Shown in pieces: positions 45,418 to 55,519 of a stretch of DNA of 64,000 nucleotides. Location: contig NZ_FOAZ01000003.1 of the NCBI RefSeq assembly GCF_900109465.1, positions 186,001 to 250,000 of the forward strand, in the 5' to 3' direction. This DNA comes from Streptacidiphilus jiangxiensis (GTDB lineage Bacteria; Actinomycetota; Actinomycetes; Streptomycetales; Streptomycetaceae). How positions within the stretch are numbered: position 1 is the stretch's first letter; every line of letters starts with the position of its first letter. The position numbers were made by a program, and so were the translations under genes. The notes under the pieces were generated by a model, which saw only the letters and a program-made list of their open reading frames with translations, was not told the origin of the DNA and ran no database searches.

Positions 45418-46020
45418 ATGAGCAGGCGCTCGGGCATCCTGGAATTCGCCGTCCTCGGACTGCTGCACGACTCGCCCATGCACGGTTACGAGCTGCGCAA
45501 GCGGCTCAACGTGCTGCTCGGCTCGTTCCGTGCCTTCTCCTACGGCACGCTCTACCCCTGCCTGAAGGGCCTCGTGGCCCAGGGCTACCTGGTCGAGGAC
45601 AACCCCGACGCCGAGTACATCCCCGCAACCGCCCTGAACGGCAAGCGATCGAAGATCGTCTACCGGCTGACCGGCGAGGGCAAGCAGCGCTTCGAGGAGC
45701 TGCTGGCCGACTCCGGTCCCGATGCCTGGGAGGACGAGCACTTCGGTGTTCACTTCGCCTTCTTCGGCCAGACCGACAAGGCCGTGCGCATGCGCGTGCT
45801 GGAGGGTCGCCGGAACCGGCTGGAGGAACGCCTGGAGAGGATGCGCGCATCACTTGCGCGCACCCGCGAGCGCTTGGACGCCTACACCCTCGAACTGCAG
45901 CGCCACGGCCTTGAGTCGGTCGAGCGCGAGGTCCGCTGGCTCAACGAGCTGATCGAGACCGAGCGCGCGAACCGCGGCGGCCGCGGCCACGCCACCGCCC
46001 CACCGGGCGGGGACGAGTAG
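45418..46020 (+). CDS. PadR family transcriptional regulator
   Basis: A 200-residue regulator: winged HTH (about 5-85; ILEFAVLGLLHDSPMHGYEL quoted in part, SYGTLYPCLKGLVAQGYL) and a C-terminal coiled-coil dimerisation domain (about 110-185). It is transcribed away from the PBP and towards ino1, with 138 bp to ino1. In streptomycetes this gene always accompanies ino1. GGAGG is 12 bases upstream of the ATG. Confidence 0.9.
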   Translation: MSRRSGILEFAVLGLLHDSPMHGYELRKRLNVLLGSFRAFSYGTLYPCLKGLVAQGYLVEDNPDAEYIPATALNGKRSKIVYRLTGEGKQRFEELLADSGPDAWEDEHFGVHFAFFGQTDKAVRMRVLEGRRNRLEERLERMRASLARTRERLDAYTLELQRHGLESVEREVRWLNELIETERANRGGRGHATAPPGGDE

Positions 46021-46158
46021 CAGGAGCACCATGCGGGCGGCCGGGGGAGCGCCGACGTTCGGCACGACCTACCGCATGACCTAGAGACGTACCGCATTGA
46101 CTGAAGGCAGAGACCCGTGCCGCAGCACGAGTCTCACGAGTAACAAGGAGCAACCGGA

Positions 46159-47241
46159 ATGAGTTCGGTTCGCGTAGCCATCGTGGGTGTCGGCAACTGC
46201 GCCGCTTCCCTGGTGCAGGGTGTCGAGTACTACAAGGACGCCGACCCGAACAGCCGCGTGCCGGGCCTCATGCACGTGCAGTTCGGTGACTACCACGTCA
46301 AGGACGTGGAGTTCGTGGCAGCGTTCGACGTGGACGCCAAGAAGGTCGGCCTCGACCTGGCGGACGCCATCGGCGCCTCCGAGAACAACACCATCAAGAT
46401 CTGCGACGTTCCGTCGACCGGTGTCCAGGTCCAGCGCGGCCACACCCTCGACGGCCTCGGCAAGTACTACCTGGAGACCATCCAGGAGTCCACCGAGGAG
46501 CCGGTCGACGTGGTCCAGGTCCTCAAGGACCGCCAGGTCGACGTCCTGGTCTGCTACCTGCCCGTCGGTTCCGAGGCCGCGGCGAAGTTCTACGCCCAGT
46601 GCGCCATCGACGCCAAGGTCGCCTTCGTCAACGCCCTCCCGGTCTTCATCGCCGGCACCAAGGAGTGGGCGGACAAGTTCACCGAGGCCGGTGTGCCGAT
46701 CGTCGGTGACGACATCAAGTCCCAGGTCGGCGCGACCATCACGCACCGCGTGATGGCGAAGCTGTTCGAGGACCGCGGTGTCATCCTCGAGCGCACCATG
46801 CAGCTGAACGTCGGCGGCAACATGGACTTCAAGAACATGCTCGAGCGCGAGCGCCTGGAGTCCAAGAAGATCTCCAAGACGCAGGCCGTCACCTCGCAGA
46901 TCCGTGACCGCGAGCTGGGCGCCAAGAACGTCCACATCGGCCCGTCCGACTACGTCGCGTGGCTCGACGACCGCAAGTGGGCCTACGTCCGCCTCGAGGG
47001 CCGCGCCTTCGGTGACGTTCCGCTGAACCTGGAGTACAAGCTCGAGGTCTGGGACTCCCCGAACTCCGCCGGCGTCATCATCGACGCCGTGCGTGCGGCG
47101 AAGATCGCCAAGGACCGCGGCATCGGTGGCCCGATCCTGTCGGCGTCCTCGTACTTCATGAAGTCCCCGCCGGTTCAGTACTTCGACGACGAGGCCAAGG
47201 AGAACGTCGAGAAGTTCATCCGCGGCGAGGTCGAGCGCTAA
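46159..47241 (+). CDS. ino1: Inositol-3-phosphate synthase
   Basis: A 360-residue actinobacterial-type enzyme that makes 1L-myo-inositol-1(3)-phosphate from glucose-6-phosphate with internal NAD+ recycling, feeding mycothiol and phosphatidylinositol. N-terminal [17 protein letters not shown] binds [29 protein letters not shown] and the KxSP-type catalytic part are intact. Very regular codon use suggests high expression. AAGGAG is ten bases upstream. Confidence 0.96.
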   Translation: MSSVRVAIVGVGNCAASLVQGVEYYKDADPNSRVPGLMHVQFGDYHVKDVEFVAAFDVDAKKVGLDLADAIGASENNTIKICDVPSTGVQVQRGHTLDGLGKYYLETIQESTEEPVDVVQVLKDRQVDVLVCYLPVGSEAAAKFYAQCAIDAKVAFVNALPVFIAGTKEWADKFTEAGVPIVGDDIKSQVGATITHRVMAKLFEDRGVILERTMQLNVGGNMDFKNMLERERLESKKISKTQAVTSQIRDRELGAKNVHIGPSDYVAWLDDRKWAYVRLEGRAFGDVPLNLEYKLEVWDSPNSAGVIIDAVRAAKIAKDRGIGGPILSASSYFMKSPPVQYFDDEAKENVEKFIRGEVER

Positions 47242-47261
47242 GCGCTTACCGCAAGGCGCCC

Positions 47262-47295
47262 AGGCCCCCGCATGCCGTCAGGTATGTGGGGGCCT
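47262..47295 (+). terminator. ino1 terminator
   Basis: AGGCCCCCGCAT pairs with ATGTGGGGGCCT (one G-U pair) around a 10-nt loop and is followed by TTTG. It starts 20 bp after the ino1 stop. Confidence 0.8.
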
Positions 47296-47305
47296 TTGCC
47301 ATGCA

Positions 47306-47422
47306 CCACCTCGGGGGCGCGAGGAACTGCGCGAGCAGCCCGCCGAGGCGGATGGCCCTGCCCGCTCGGGATCTCAGGGCCCACGGTGGCTTTTCGCGCA
47401 GTTCCCCGCGCCCCTGAGGTGG
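47306..47422. repeat. Dispersed intergenic palindrome, copy 3
   Basis: CCACCTCGGGGGCGCGAGGAACTGCGCGA on the left (given in parts: CCACCT, GGGGCGCG, GGAACTGCGCGA) matches TCGCGCAGTTCCCCGCGCCCC..AGGTGG on the right; GCGGATGGCCCT recurs inside. Same family as the copies at 1906 and 40376. Right arm ends 22 bp before the parS-like site. Confidence 0.75.
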
Positions 47423-47443
47423 CTGCCGCCCGAGTGGCGTGCA

Positions 47444-47485
47444 CAAGATCGCGAAGTGCTGCACGTGAAACACTTGGTGATCTTG
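47444..47485. other. parS-like ParB site 1 in a 42-bp palindrome
   Basis: The core TGCTGCACGTGAAACA (47457-47472) differs from consensus parS at two places, both in the left half. CAAGATC (47444-47450) and GATCTTG (47479-47485) lie at equal distance from the CACGTG centre, with inner AAGTG/CACTT also paired. Confidence 0.8.
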
Positions 47486-47531
47486 CTCGCGGATGCGTGC
47501 ACCCGCGCACCGCACGTGCCAGGCTAGGCCG

Positions 47532-48857
47532 GTGGCGACGACACCGACTCTGCGCGCGCTGCTGCGGCTCCATGGCTTCCGGCGGCTGCTGGCGACGAGA
47601 CTGCTGTCGCAGCTCGCGGACGGCGCCTTTCAGGCCGCGCTCGCCGCGTACGTCGTCTTCTCGCCCGAGCGGCAGCCGAGCCCCGCGGCCATCGCCTCGG
47701 CGTTCGCCGTGCTGCTGCTGCCCTTCTGCCTGATCGGCCCCTTCGCGGGTGTGCTGCTCGACCGCTGGCGCCGGCGCCAGGTGCTGGTCAAGGGCAACCT
47801 GCTGCGTCTGGTGCTCTGCCTGGCGACCGCCGCGCTCGTCGCGGCGCACGCGCCCACCTGGGTCTTCTTCACCGCCGCGCTGCTGGTCACCGGCATCAAC
47901 CGGTTCGTCCTCGCGGGCCTGTCCGCGTCCCTGCCGCACGTGGTCACCGACGAGCTGCTGATCAGCGCCAACTCCCTCGCGCCCACCGCCGGGACGCTCG
48001 CGGCGACCGTCGGCGGCGGCACGGCGTTCCTGGTCCGGCTCGCGCTTCCCGCCGGGGCGGGCAGCAACGCGCTGCTGGTGGCGCTGGCGGGTGGCGGATA
48101 CGCCGCCTCCGCGCTGGTGGCGACCACGCTCGGCAAGGAGGCCCTCGGGCCGGACCGCAAGCAGCGTGAGGAGGCCGCGCAGGCGACCGTCCGGACCGCC
48201 GTCACCGACACCGCACGCGGCCTGCTCGACGGCTTCCGGCACCTGCTGCACGACTGCCGCCCGGCCGCCCGGGCGCTCGGCGCAGTGACGGTTCTGCGGT
48301 TCTGCTACGGGCTGCTGCTGGTCGTGCTGCTGATGCTGTGCCGCAACACCTTCGCCACCCCCAGCGACCAGACCGGCGGTCTGCGCTGGCTCGGCACCGC
48401 GCTGGCCGCCTCCGCGGCCGGCTACTTCAGCGCCGCAGCGATCACCCCCGCCGCCGGACGCCGGCTCACCGTGCCGGGCTGGCTGACGACCTGCTCCGCG
48501 CTCGGCGCGGTGCTGACCGCCGCCCTCGGCTTCTACTTCACCCCTTGGCCGACGATGGTCGCCGCCTACGCCCTCGGCCTGCTCACCCAGGGCGCCAAGA
48601 TCAGCACCGACACCATCGTCCAGAGCGGCGTCGAGGACGCCTACCGGGGACGCGTCTTCGCCCTCTACGACGTGCTGTTCAACAGCGCCCTGGTGGCCGC
48701 CGCGGGCCTGTGCGCACTGGTGCTGCCGGTCTCCGGGCGCTCCGTCCCGGTCGTGCTGACGGCGGCGGCCCTGTACGCCGCCACCGCCGTCGCCTACGGC
48801 GCCACCCGTCCCTGGCGCAACGATCTCAGCCCTGCCGCTGTCGCCACCACGTCCTGA
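47532..48857 (+). CDS. MFS transporter
   Basis: A 441-residue major facilitator protein with 12 helices. The DRWRRRQVLV loop between helices 2 and 3 is the MFS signature (AGVLLDRWRRRQVLVKGN quoted in part). No drug-specific motif is clear, so substrate is unknown. GTG 47532 is preceded by a weak AGG only. Its 3' end overlaps the 3' end of pcnA by 32 bp, tail to tail. The same gene lies between ino1 and pcnA in Streptomyces. Confidence 0.88.
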   Translation: MATTPTLRALLRLHGFRRLLATRLLSQLADGAFQAALAAYVVFSPERQPSPAAIASAFAVLLLPFCLIGPFAGVLLDRWRRRQVLVKGNLLRLVLCLATAALVAAHAPTWVFFTAALLVTGINRFVLAGLSASLPHVVTDELLISANSLAPTAGTLAATVGGGTAFLVRLALPAGAGSNALLVALAGGGYAASALVATTLGKEALGPDRKQREEAAQATVRTAVTDTARGLLDGFRHLLHDCRPAARALGAVTVLRFCYGLLLVVLLMLCRNTFATPSDQTGGLRWLGTALAASAAGYFSAAAITPAAGRRLTVPGWLTTCSALGAVLTAALGFYFTPWPTMVAAYALGLLTQGAKISTDTIVQSGVEDAYRGRVFALYDVLFNSALVAAAGLCALVLPVSGRSVPVVLTAAALYAATAVAYGATRPWRNDLSPAAVATTS

Positions 48858-50346
48858 GCGCCTCGGCCGCCTCGTCCTCGCCCAGCGGGCCGTGCTCCAG
48901 GCGCAGCTCCAGCAGGAACTTGTACGCCTCGCCGACGTCCCGGCCGGGCCTGATGTCGAGCAGCGCCATGATCTGGTCGCCGTTCAGGTCGGGCCGGATC
49001 GCGTCCAGCTCCTCCTGCTCCTGCAGCTGGCCGATCCGCTGCTCCAGGCCGTCGTAGCTGCGGGAGAGGGCCGCGGCCTTCTTCTTGTTGCGGGTGGTGC
49101 AGTCCGAGCGGGTCAGCTTGTGCAGGCGGTCCAGCAGGGGGCCCGCGTCGCGCACGTAGCGACGCACCGCGGAGTCGGTCCACTCGCCGGTGCCGTAGCC
49201 GTGGAACCGCAGGTGCAGCTCGACCAGCCGGGAGACGTCCGCGATCAGCTCGTTCGAGTACTTGAGCTCCCGCAGCCGCTTCTTGGTCAACTTGGCGCCG
49301 ACCAGCTCGTGGTGGTGGAAGGAGACGCCGCCCCCCTCCTCGAAGCGCCGGGTGCGCGGCTTGCCGATGTCGTGCAGCAGCGCGGCCAGGCGCAGCGTCA
49401 GGTCCGGCTTGCCGTCGCCCTCGCCGGTCGACTCCAGGTCGATCGCCTGCTCCAGCACCGTCAGGCTGTGCTCGTAGACGTCCTTGTGACGGTGGTGCTC
49501 GTCGCGCTCCAGGCGCAGCGCGGGCAGCTCCGGCAGGACGCGGTCGGCCAGGCCGGTGTCGACGAGCAGGGACAGGCCCTTGCGCGGGTGCTGCGACAGC
49601 ACCAGCTTGTTCAGCTCGCCCTGGATCCGCTCGGCCGAGACGATGTCGATCCGGTCGGCCATCTCCGTCATCGCGGTGACGACCTCCGGCGCGACCTCGA
49701 AGTCCAGCTGCGCGGCGAAGCGCGCGGCGCGCAGCATCCGCAGCGGGTCGTCGGAGAAGGACGCCTCCGGCGTCCCGGGCGTGCGCAGCACTCCCTCGGC
49801 GAGGTCGGCCAGGCCGTGGTGCGGGTCGACGAACTCCACCTGGGGCAGTTTCACGGCCATCGCGTTGACCGTGAAGTCGCGGCGGACCAGGTCCTCCTCG
49901 ATGGTGTCGCCGAAGGTGACCTCGGGCTTGCGGGAGTTGCGGTCGTACAGCTCGGACCGGTACGTGGTGATCTCGATCTGCAGGTCGTGCTTGCGCACGC
50001 CCACCGTGCCGAAGGCGATGCCCACGTCCCAGACGGCCTCGCCCCAGCCCTTGACCAGCTTGAGGATCTCCTTGGGCCGGGCGTCGGTGGTGAAGTCCAG
50101 GTCGTTGCCGAGACGGCCCAGCAGGGCGTCGCGCACCGAGCCGCCGACCAGCGCGAGGGTGAAGCCGGCCGCCGCGAAGCGCTCGCCGAGCTCGACGGCG
50201 ACGGGATAGGCGCGCAGGATCTCCCGGACCCTGTCCGCCTGCTGCTCGCTCAACGCGGCGCCGTCGGGGCCGTCGGAGGCCACAGGGGCGCCGGGAGCGG
50301 GGGCGGGCTCGGATGCGGGGAGGCCGGAGGGCATAGCGTTGGACAC
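48826..50346 (-). CDS. pcnA: CCA tRNA nucleotidyltransferase
   Basis: A 506-residue class II nucleotidyltransferase that completes or repairs the 3' CCA of tRNA (or adds A). FTLALVGGSVRDALLGR, NDLDFTTDARP with catalytic Asp-x-Asp, RRDFTVNAMAV and the HD part LLHDIGKPRTRR are intact. Start: GTG 50346, giving VSNA.. as in streptomycete homologues I recall; ATG 50334 is the alternative. The tail after residue 380 is the family's helical RNA-binding region. Confidence 0.92.
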   Translation of the reverse strand: MSNAMPSGLPASEPAPAPGAPVASDGPDGAALSEQQADRVREILRAYPVAVELGERFAAAGFTLALVGGSVRDALLGRLGNDLDFTTDARPKEILKLVKGWGEAVWDVGIAFGTVGVRKHDLQIEITTYRSELYDRNSRKPEVTFGDTIEEDLVRRDFTVNAMAVKLPQVEFVDPHHGLADLAEGVLRTPGTPEASFSDDPLRMLRAARFAAQLDFEVAPEVVTAMTEMADRIDIVSAERIQGELNKLVLSQHPRKGLSLLVDTGLADRVLPELPALRLERDEHHRHKDVYEHSLTVLEQAIDLESTGEGDGKPDLTLRLAALLHDIGKPRTRRFEEGGGVSFHHHELVGAKLTKKRLRELKYSNELIADVSRLVELHLRFHGYGTGEWTDSAVRRYVRDAGPLLDRLHKLTRSDCTTRNKKKAAALSRSYDGLEQRIGQLQEQEELDAIRPDLNGDQIMALLDIRPGRDVGEAYKFLLELRLEHGPLGEDEAAEALRTWWRQRQG

Positions 50347-50586
50347 GACAGACAAGGGTACGGGGCCGAACCCCGGGCTCGCCGCGCCATTTCGCTCGGG
50401 ATGTGTGCAACCGCACGAGGCGCGCCGGGCGTCGTACCCCCGTCCGGGCCTGCCTACCGGCACACGACACGGCCCGGCGTCGTTACCATGCCAGGGCGCG
50501 GGGCGCAGGGCGCAGAGTTCACGCTCAAGCGCGGGCCCCGCCGCGCGGGGCATCCCTGGGGACAGCGACGAGAACGGCGAGGGCGC

Positions 50587-52980
50587 GTGGGCGAGGCGGC
50601 GACGGGGAGGTGGCAGGCAGGCGGCCGGCCTGAGGGCGGGCGGGCGAACAGGCGTGCCCGCGGCGTACTGCGCCGGGCCGCACGGCTGACGGTCGCCTCC
50701 GGCCTGGTGGTCCTGGCCGGGCCGACGCTGGCACCGGCCGCCCAGGCCGCACCGCAGATCAGCGTCTCCGGCCTGCCACCCGCGGTCACCCACGCCGCCG
50801 CGACCACGCTCGCGCCCGCCGACTCCCACTCCGGCGTCGAGGTGACGCTCACCACGGTCACCCCCGCCGTGCCCACCGCGAACGGCGACGTGACCCTCAC
50901 CGGCACCGTGCGCAACCGCACCGGCAGCGCCGTCCAGGGCCTGCACGTGGGACTGCGCACCACCGGCAGGCCGCTGGGCCAGCGCTCCGACATCGAGAGC
51001 CTGGCCTCCTCCGGCGGCCAGGCCGTCCCCAACCTGGACGGGTACGAGATCACCGACGACCCGTCGCTGCAGCAGCACATCGGCACGCTCGCCGCCGGTG
51101 CCAGCGCCTCGTTCTCGATCAAGGCCCCGATCTCCAAGCTGCACCTCGGGCCCAGCCCCGACGGCGTCTACTCCCTCGGGGTGGACGCCGTGAGCAGTGT
51201 CACCGGGGAGTCCCTCGGCATCGCCAGGACCTTCCTGCCGCTGCACGCCAAGGACTCCGCCGCCAAGGCGACCAAGGTCGCCACACTGTGGCCGCTGACC
51301 AACCCGCCCGTGCTCCAGGCTCAGACGTACGTGGACCCCTCCACCCACAACGAGCAGCCGGTGCTGACCCAGGAACTGGCGAGCTCGCTCGGTCAGGAGG
51401 GCCGGCTCGGCCAGCTCACCCAGCTCGGCCAGCAGAACCCGGACCTGCACCTGACCTGGATGATCGACCCGGACCTGATCGACACGGTCAACGCGATGAC
51501 GGGCCCCTACCAGGTCGCCACCGCCTCCGACATCACCGGTGCCAATGGTTGTCAGTGCCTGACGCCGGGAACCGGCAAGCAGGCCGCGACGAGCTGGCTG
51601 AGCGGGCTGCAGAGCACCCTGAGCGCCGGCAAGGCCGACGTCGTCTCGCTGCCCTACGCCGACCCCGACCTCGCCTCGCTCGCCCACGACAGCTCCGCCC
51701 GGGCCCAGGTCAACTCGCTGCTGCCGGTGGTCGGCAGCAGCGTGGGCCTGGACCGGCTCCAGATCGACGCCGCGCACGACGTCGCCTGGCCCTACCAGGG
51801 CTACGTCGACTCCTCGATCGCGTCGCTGGCCAAGTCGATGGGCGCGAGCCAGATCATCGTCAACGGCGCGTCCATGCCCGACACCTCCAACCTCACCTTC
51901 ACCCCGAACGCGGCGCGCAGGATCGGCAACGGCATGACCGCCGTCGTCGCCGACAGCGAGCTCGGGAAGATCTTCGCCGGGGACCTGTCCACGCAGGCCG
52001 CGCAGACCACGGCCGTGCAGCTGTTCCTGGCCGAGACCCTGGCGATCTCCGGGGAGCAGCCGAGCGTCCAGCGCGACATCGTGGTGCAGCCGCCCCGCAA
52101 CCTGTCCGCGGCCACCGCGCAGACGCTGGTGCGGGCGCTGAAGTCGGCCGAGGGCGGCGCCTGGGTGCAGCCGACGGACCTGAACGGGGTGGTCCAGGCC
52201 GGGGCCACCGCCGGCGCGAACACGCACGTGCCCTCCGACGGGTCCTACCCGTCCTCGGTGCGCGGCGGGGAGCTCAGCGCCTACAACGTCACCAACATCC
52301 AGAGGACCCAGCAGGACCTGACCCAGCTGCAGCGCATCCTCACCCGGCCGGAACGGCTGCGTGAGCCGTTCAACGCGGCCATGGTCCGCTCGGTGTCCAC
52401 CGGCTGGCGCGCCGACCCGCAGGCGGGCACCACCTACACCGGGGACATGTACGGGTACATGGACGGGCTGCAGGGCTCGGTCCACATCCTGAAGAAGACC
52501 AGCGACGTGGTGGTGCCGGGCGACAACGCCTCCGCGCAGATCGCCGTCAGCGTGGAGAACAACCTGGAGCAGAACGTCACCAGGCTGAAGCTCTACCTGG
52601 AGGTCGACGGCACCAGCTATCCACGCCTGAAGATCGACTCACCGAGTGCCACGGACGGCGTGGACATCTCCATCGCCGGTGGCGGTACCAAGGTCACCTC
52701 CCGGTTCAAGGTCACCGCCACGGCCAACGGCCAGGTCACCATGCGGGCGGTGCTCAGGTCGGCGCAGGACGGATCGGAGATCAGCTCCGAGTCCTTCACG
52801 GTCACCGTCACCTCGGTGTCCTCCGGCGTCATCGCCGTCATGGCCAGCGGCGGGTTGCTCGTCGTCCTGGCGGGTCTGCGGTTGTACTGGAAGCGCAAGA
52901 AGAACGCGGCCCTCGCCGCCGCAACCGCCGACGGTCCCGAGGACCCCACGGCATCCGAGGACCAGGAGGCAGACGCATGA
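50587..52980 (+). CDS. Exported cell-envelope protein (DUF6049-like) upstream of murJ
   Basis: A 797-residue protein with an Arg-rich start, a hydrophobic signal (about 27-50, ending APAAQAAP), a long extracytoplasmic region and one C-terminal membrane helix (about 755-778, IAVMASGGLLVVLAGLRLYW) with a KRKK stop-transfer. It fits the DUF6049 group always found before murJ in actinobacteria. Its stop overlaps the murJ start by 4 bp (ATGA), so both are translationally coupled and may act together in export of lipid-linked wall precursors. I used GTG 50587 with GAGGG upstream; ATG 50488 in the same frame is an option. Confidence 0.8.
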   Translation: MGEAATGRWQAGGRPEGGRANRRARGVLRRAARLTVASGLVVLAGPTLAPAAQAAPQISVSGLPPAVTHAAATTLAPADSHSGVEVTLTTVTPAVPTANGDVTLTGTVRNRTGSAVQGLHVGLRTTGRPLGQRSDIESLASSGGQAVPNLDGYEITDDPSLQQHIGTLAAGASASFSIKAPISKLHLGPSPDGVYSLGVDAVSSVTGESLGIARTFLPLHAKDSAAKATKVATLWPLTNPPVLQAQTYVDPSTHNEQPVLTQELASSLGQEGRLGQLTQLGQQNPDLHLTWMIDPDLIDTVNAMTGPYQVATASDITGANGCQCLTPGTGKQAATSWLSGLQSTLSAGKADVVSLPYADPDLASLAHDSSARAQVNSLLPVVGSSVGLDRLQIDAAHDVAWPYQGYVDSSIASLAKSMGASQIIVNGASMPDTSNLTFTPNAARRIGNGMTAVVADSELGKIFAGDLSTQAAQTTAVQLFLAETLAISGEQPSVQRDIVVQPPRNLSAATAQTLVRALKSAEGGAWVQPTDLNGVVQAGATAGANTHVPSDGSYPSSVRGGELSAYNVTNIQRTQQDLTQLQRILTRPERLREPFNAAMVRSVSTGWRADPQAGTTYTGDMYGYMDGLQGSVHILKKTSDVVVPGDNASAQIAVSVENNLEQNVTRLKLYLEVDGTSYPRLKIDSPSATDGVDISIAGGGTKVTSRFKVTATANGQVTMRAVLRSAQDGSEISSESFTVTVTSVSSGVIAVMASGGLLVVLAGLRLYWKRKKNAALAAATADGPEDPTASEDQEADA

Positions 52981-55358
52981 CCGCGCCGCGAGACGGCAGA
53001 ACCCCGCAGGGTGGCTCCGGCGGCCACGCGCCTGACCCGTACCTCGACCAGACCTACGCGCACGACCCGTACGCGACGGACCCGTACGCGACCGACCCGC
53101 ACGCGCCGGCCGCCACCCAGGCCCCGCCGGCACCCCAGCCGCTGTACGGCGAGGGCGGCTACCCGCCCCCGCCGCAGCCCCCGTACCCGCCGCACGGCGG
53201 CTACCCGCCCCAGGGCGGGCAGCCCTACCCGCAGCAGGCACCGCAGGCGCCCTACCAGGCGCAGCCGTACCAGCCGCAGGGCTTCAGCCAGGCCTACGGC
53301 GCACCGCAGCAGGGCCTGGCGCAGCCGGGAGCCCAGCCCGGTGTGCAGCCCGGCCTGCAGCCCGGCGTCCAGGGCTGGCCGCAGGACCCGCAGCAGCCGC
53401 AGCAGCCGCAGCAGGGCGGTCCGGGGCAGCCTCCCTCCGTCCCGGGGCAGCCCGGTCAGCCGGGTCAGCCGGGTCAGCCCGGCGGCGAGCCGTACGTCGG
53501 TGTCGACGAGCTGATCAGCGGCGCGGGGCGGCGCCAGCAGGCCCGCGAGCACGCCCAGACGCAGCAGCAGCGCGCCCAGGACGAGGCCTACGACTTCCTC
53601 TTCCGCGACAGCGGCCCGAGCCTGTACGGCGAGGCGGGCGGTGACGCCGTCGCCGAGACCACCAGCACCATCCCGCTGCTCATCCCCCAGGACCTGCCGG
53701 GGCAGGAGCAGGAGGAGCAGAGCGAGTCCCAGGGCGCCGGCGCTCCCAAGGGCAAGGTCGCCAGCCTGCTCAACTCCAGCGCCATCATGGCGGCCGGCAC
53801 CCTCGTCTCGCGCGGCACCGGCTTCCTGCGCACGATGGTCATCGGCGTCGCCATCGGCTTCGGCGTCCTGGCCGACAACTACAGCGTCGCCAACACGCTC
53901 CCGACGATGATCTACATCCTCGTCGGCGGCGGTGCCCTGAACGCGGTCTTCGTCCCGCAGCTGGTCCGCAGCATGAAGAACGACGAGGACAACGGCGAGG
54001 CCTACGCCAACCGGCTGCTGACGCTCGTCGTCGTCGGCCTCGGGGTCGTCGTGCTGGCGGCCGTGCTGGCCGCACCGCTCCTGGTGCGGGCCGTGTCGAA
54101 CACCGCGATGTCGACGCCCGCCTCCGCCGAGGTCAGCGTCGCCTTCGCCCGCTACTGCCTGCCCACGATCTTCTTCATGGGCGTGCACGTGGTCATGGGC
54201 CAGATCCTGAACGCGCGCGGCAAGTTCGGCCCGATGATGTGGACCCCGGTCCTCAACAACATCGTGGTCATCTTCACCTTCTCGATGTTCATCTGGGTCT
54301 ACGGTCCCTTCAGCCACACGCAGATGACGCCGGCGACCATCCCCTCCGCCGGTGTCCGGCTGCTCGGCGTCGGCACGCTGCTGGGCCTGGTGGTCCAGTC
54401 GCTCGCGATGATCCCCTACCTGCGTCACGCGGGTCTGCGCTTCCGGCCGCGCTTCGACTGGCGCGGCCACGGCCTCGGCCACGCCGCCAAGCTGGCCAAG
54501 TGGACGTTCCTGTTCGTGCTGGCCAACCAGGTCGGATTCCTGGTGGTCACCCAGCTCGCCACCTCCGCCGGCCTCGCCTCCGGCGACAACGGCAAGGGCC
54601 TGGCGGCCTACCAGAACGCGCTGCTCATCTGGCAGCTGCCGCAGGCCGTCATCACCGTCTCCATCATGAGCGCGGTGCTGCCGCGCATCTCCCGCGCCGC
54701 CGCGGACGAGGACGGCATCGCGGTCCGCGACGACCTCTCCTACGGCCTGCGGACCTCCGCGGTGGCCATCGTCCCCGGCGCCTTCGCCTTCCTCGCCCTG
54801 GGCCCCGCCATCGGTGCCGCGATCTACGGTGAGATCTCCGTCGGCTACATGGTCTCCGCGTTCGCGCTCGGCCTGATCCCCTTCTCGGCCCAGTACGTGC
54901 TGCTGCGCGGCTTCTACGCCTACGAGGACACCCGCACGCCCTTCTACAACACCGTCTGGGTGGCCGTCACCCAGGCCCTGCTCTCCGCCGTCTGCTACCT
55001 GGTGCTGCCCGCCTCGTGGGCCGTCACCGGCATGGCGTTCGCCTACGGCGCCGCCTACATCGTCGGCCTGCTGGTGGCCGTGCCCCGGCTCCGCCGCCGC
55101 GTCGGCGACCTGGACGGCGACCGGATCAAGCGCACCTACACCAAGCTGATCGGCGCCAACGTGCTGCCGGCGGTCGTCGGTGCGGCGGTCTGCTTCGGGG
55201 TGCTGGGGGCGCTGGGTCACGGCCGCGTCGGCGGCATCGCCGCCGTGGTGGTCGGCGGGGCGGTGCAGATGGGCCTCTTCCTTGTCGTCGCGAAGCGGAT
55301 GCGGATCGACGAACTCAACTCGCTTCTCGGTATGGTTCGCGCGAAAATCGGACGCTAG
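52977..55358 (+). CDS. murJ: Lipid II flippase MurJ (MviN) with long Pro/Gln-rich N-terminus
   Basis: A 793-residue protein of the MOP superfamily. Residues 1-255 are cytoplasmic and low-complexity (QPGVQPGLQPGV, PQQPQQPQQGG, GQPGQPGQPGQPGG), then 14 membrane helices, starting with SSAIMAAGTLVSRGTGFLRT which carries the Arg residues of the MurJ cavity. MurJ flips lipid II across the membrane for peptidoglycan synthesis. AGGAGG is eight bases upstream. Common MurJ is about 510 residues, so the N-terminal extension is the notable feature; such tails recruit partners in actinobacteria. Confidence 0.94.
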   Translation: MTAPRDGRTPQGGSGGHAPDPYLDQTYAHDPYATDPYATDPHAPAATQAPPAPQPLYGEGGYPPPPQPPYPPHGGYPPQGGQPYPQQAPQAPYQAQPYQPQGFSQAYGAPQQGLAQPGAQPGVQPGLQPGVQGWPQDPQQPQQPQQGGPGQPPSVPGQPGQPGQPGQPGGEPYVGVDELISGAGRRQQAREHAQTQQQRAQDEAYDFLFRDSGPSLYGEAGGDAVAETTSTIPLLIPQDLPGQEQEEQSESQGAGAPKGKVASLLNSSAIMAAGTLVSRGTGFLRTMVIGVAIGFGVLADNYSVANTLPTMIYILVGGGALNAVFVPQLVRSMKNDEDNGEAYANRLLTLVVVGLGVVVLAAVLAAPLLVRAVSNTAMSTPASAEVSVAFARYCLPTIFFMGVHVVMGQILNARGKFGPMMWTPVLNNIVVIFTFSMFIWVYGPFSHTQMTPATIPSAGVRLLGVGTLLGLVVQSLAMIPYLRHAGLRFRPRFDWRGHGLGHAAKLAKWTFLFVLANQVGFLVVTQLATSAGLASGDNGKGLAAYQNALLIWQLPQAVITVSIMSAVLPRISRAAADEDGIAVRDDLSYGLRTSAVAIVPGAFAFLALGPAIGAAIYGEISVGYMVSAFALGLIPFSAQYVLLRGFYAYEDTRTPFYNTVWVAVTQALLSAVCYLVLPASWAVTGMAFAYGAAYIVGLLVAVPRLRRRVGDLDGDRIKRTYTKLIGANVLPAVVGAAVCFGVLGALGHGRVGGIAAVVVGGAVQMGLFLVVAKRMRIDELNSLLGMVRAKIGR

Positions 55359-55519
55359 GTGAACCAACCGCAGATTTCGCCGAGCAGAGCAACCAGGACG
55401 GCCTCTGGACGGTCGTAGGAGGCGCGGCGAGTTGGCACAATTGATCGTGGGCGGCGCCGCGTCGGCAGGCGGCCCGCCATGGGATCGGCGACAGTGCGGT
55501 TCGGGGAGGCAGGACAACG

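Noticed and set aside
50587-52485. Possibility that the pcnA frame extends upstream to 52485
   Set aside because: The extension runs antisense through the DUF6049-like gene and has low-complexity residues only; pcnA homology starts near 50346.
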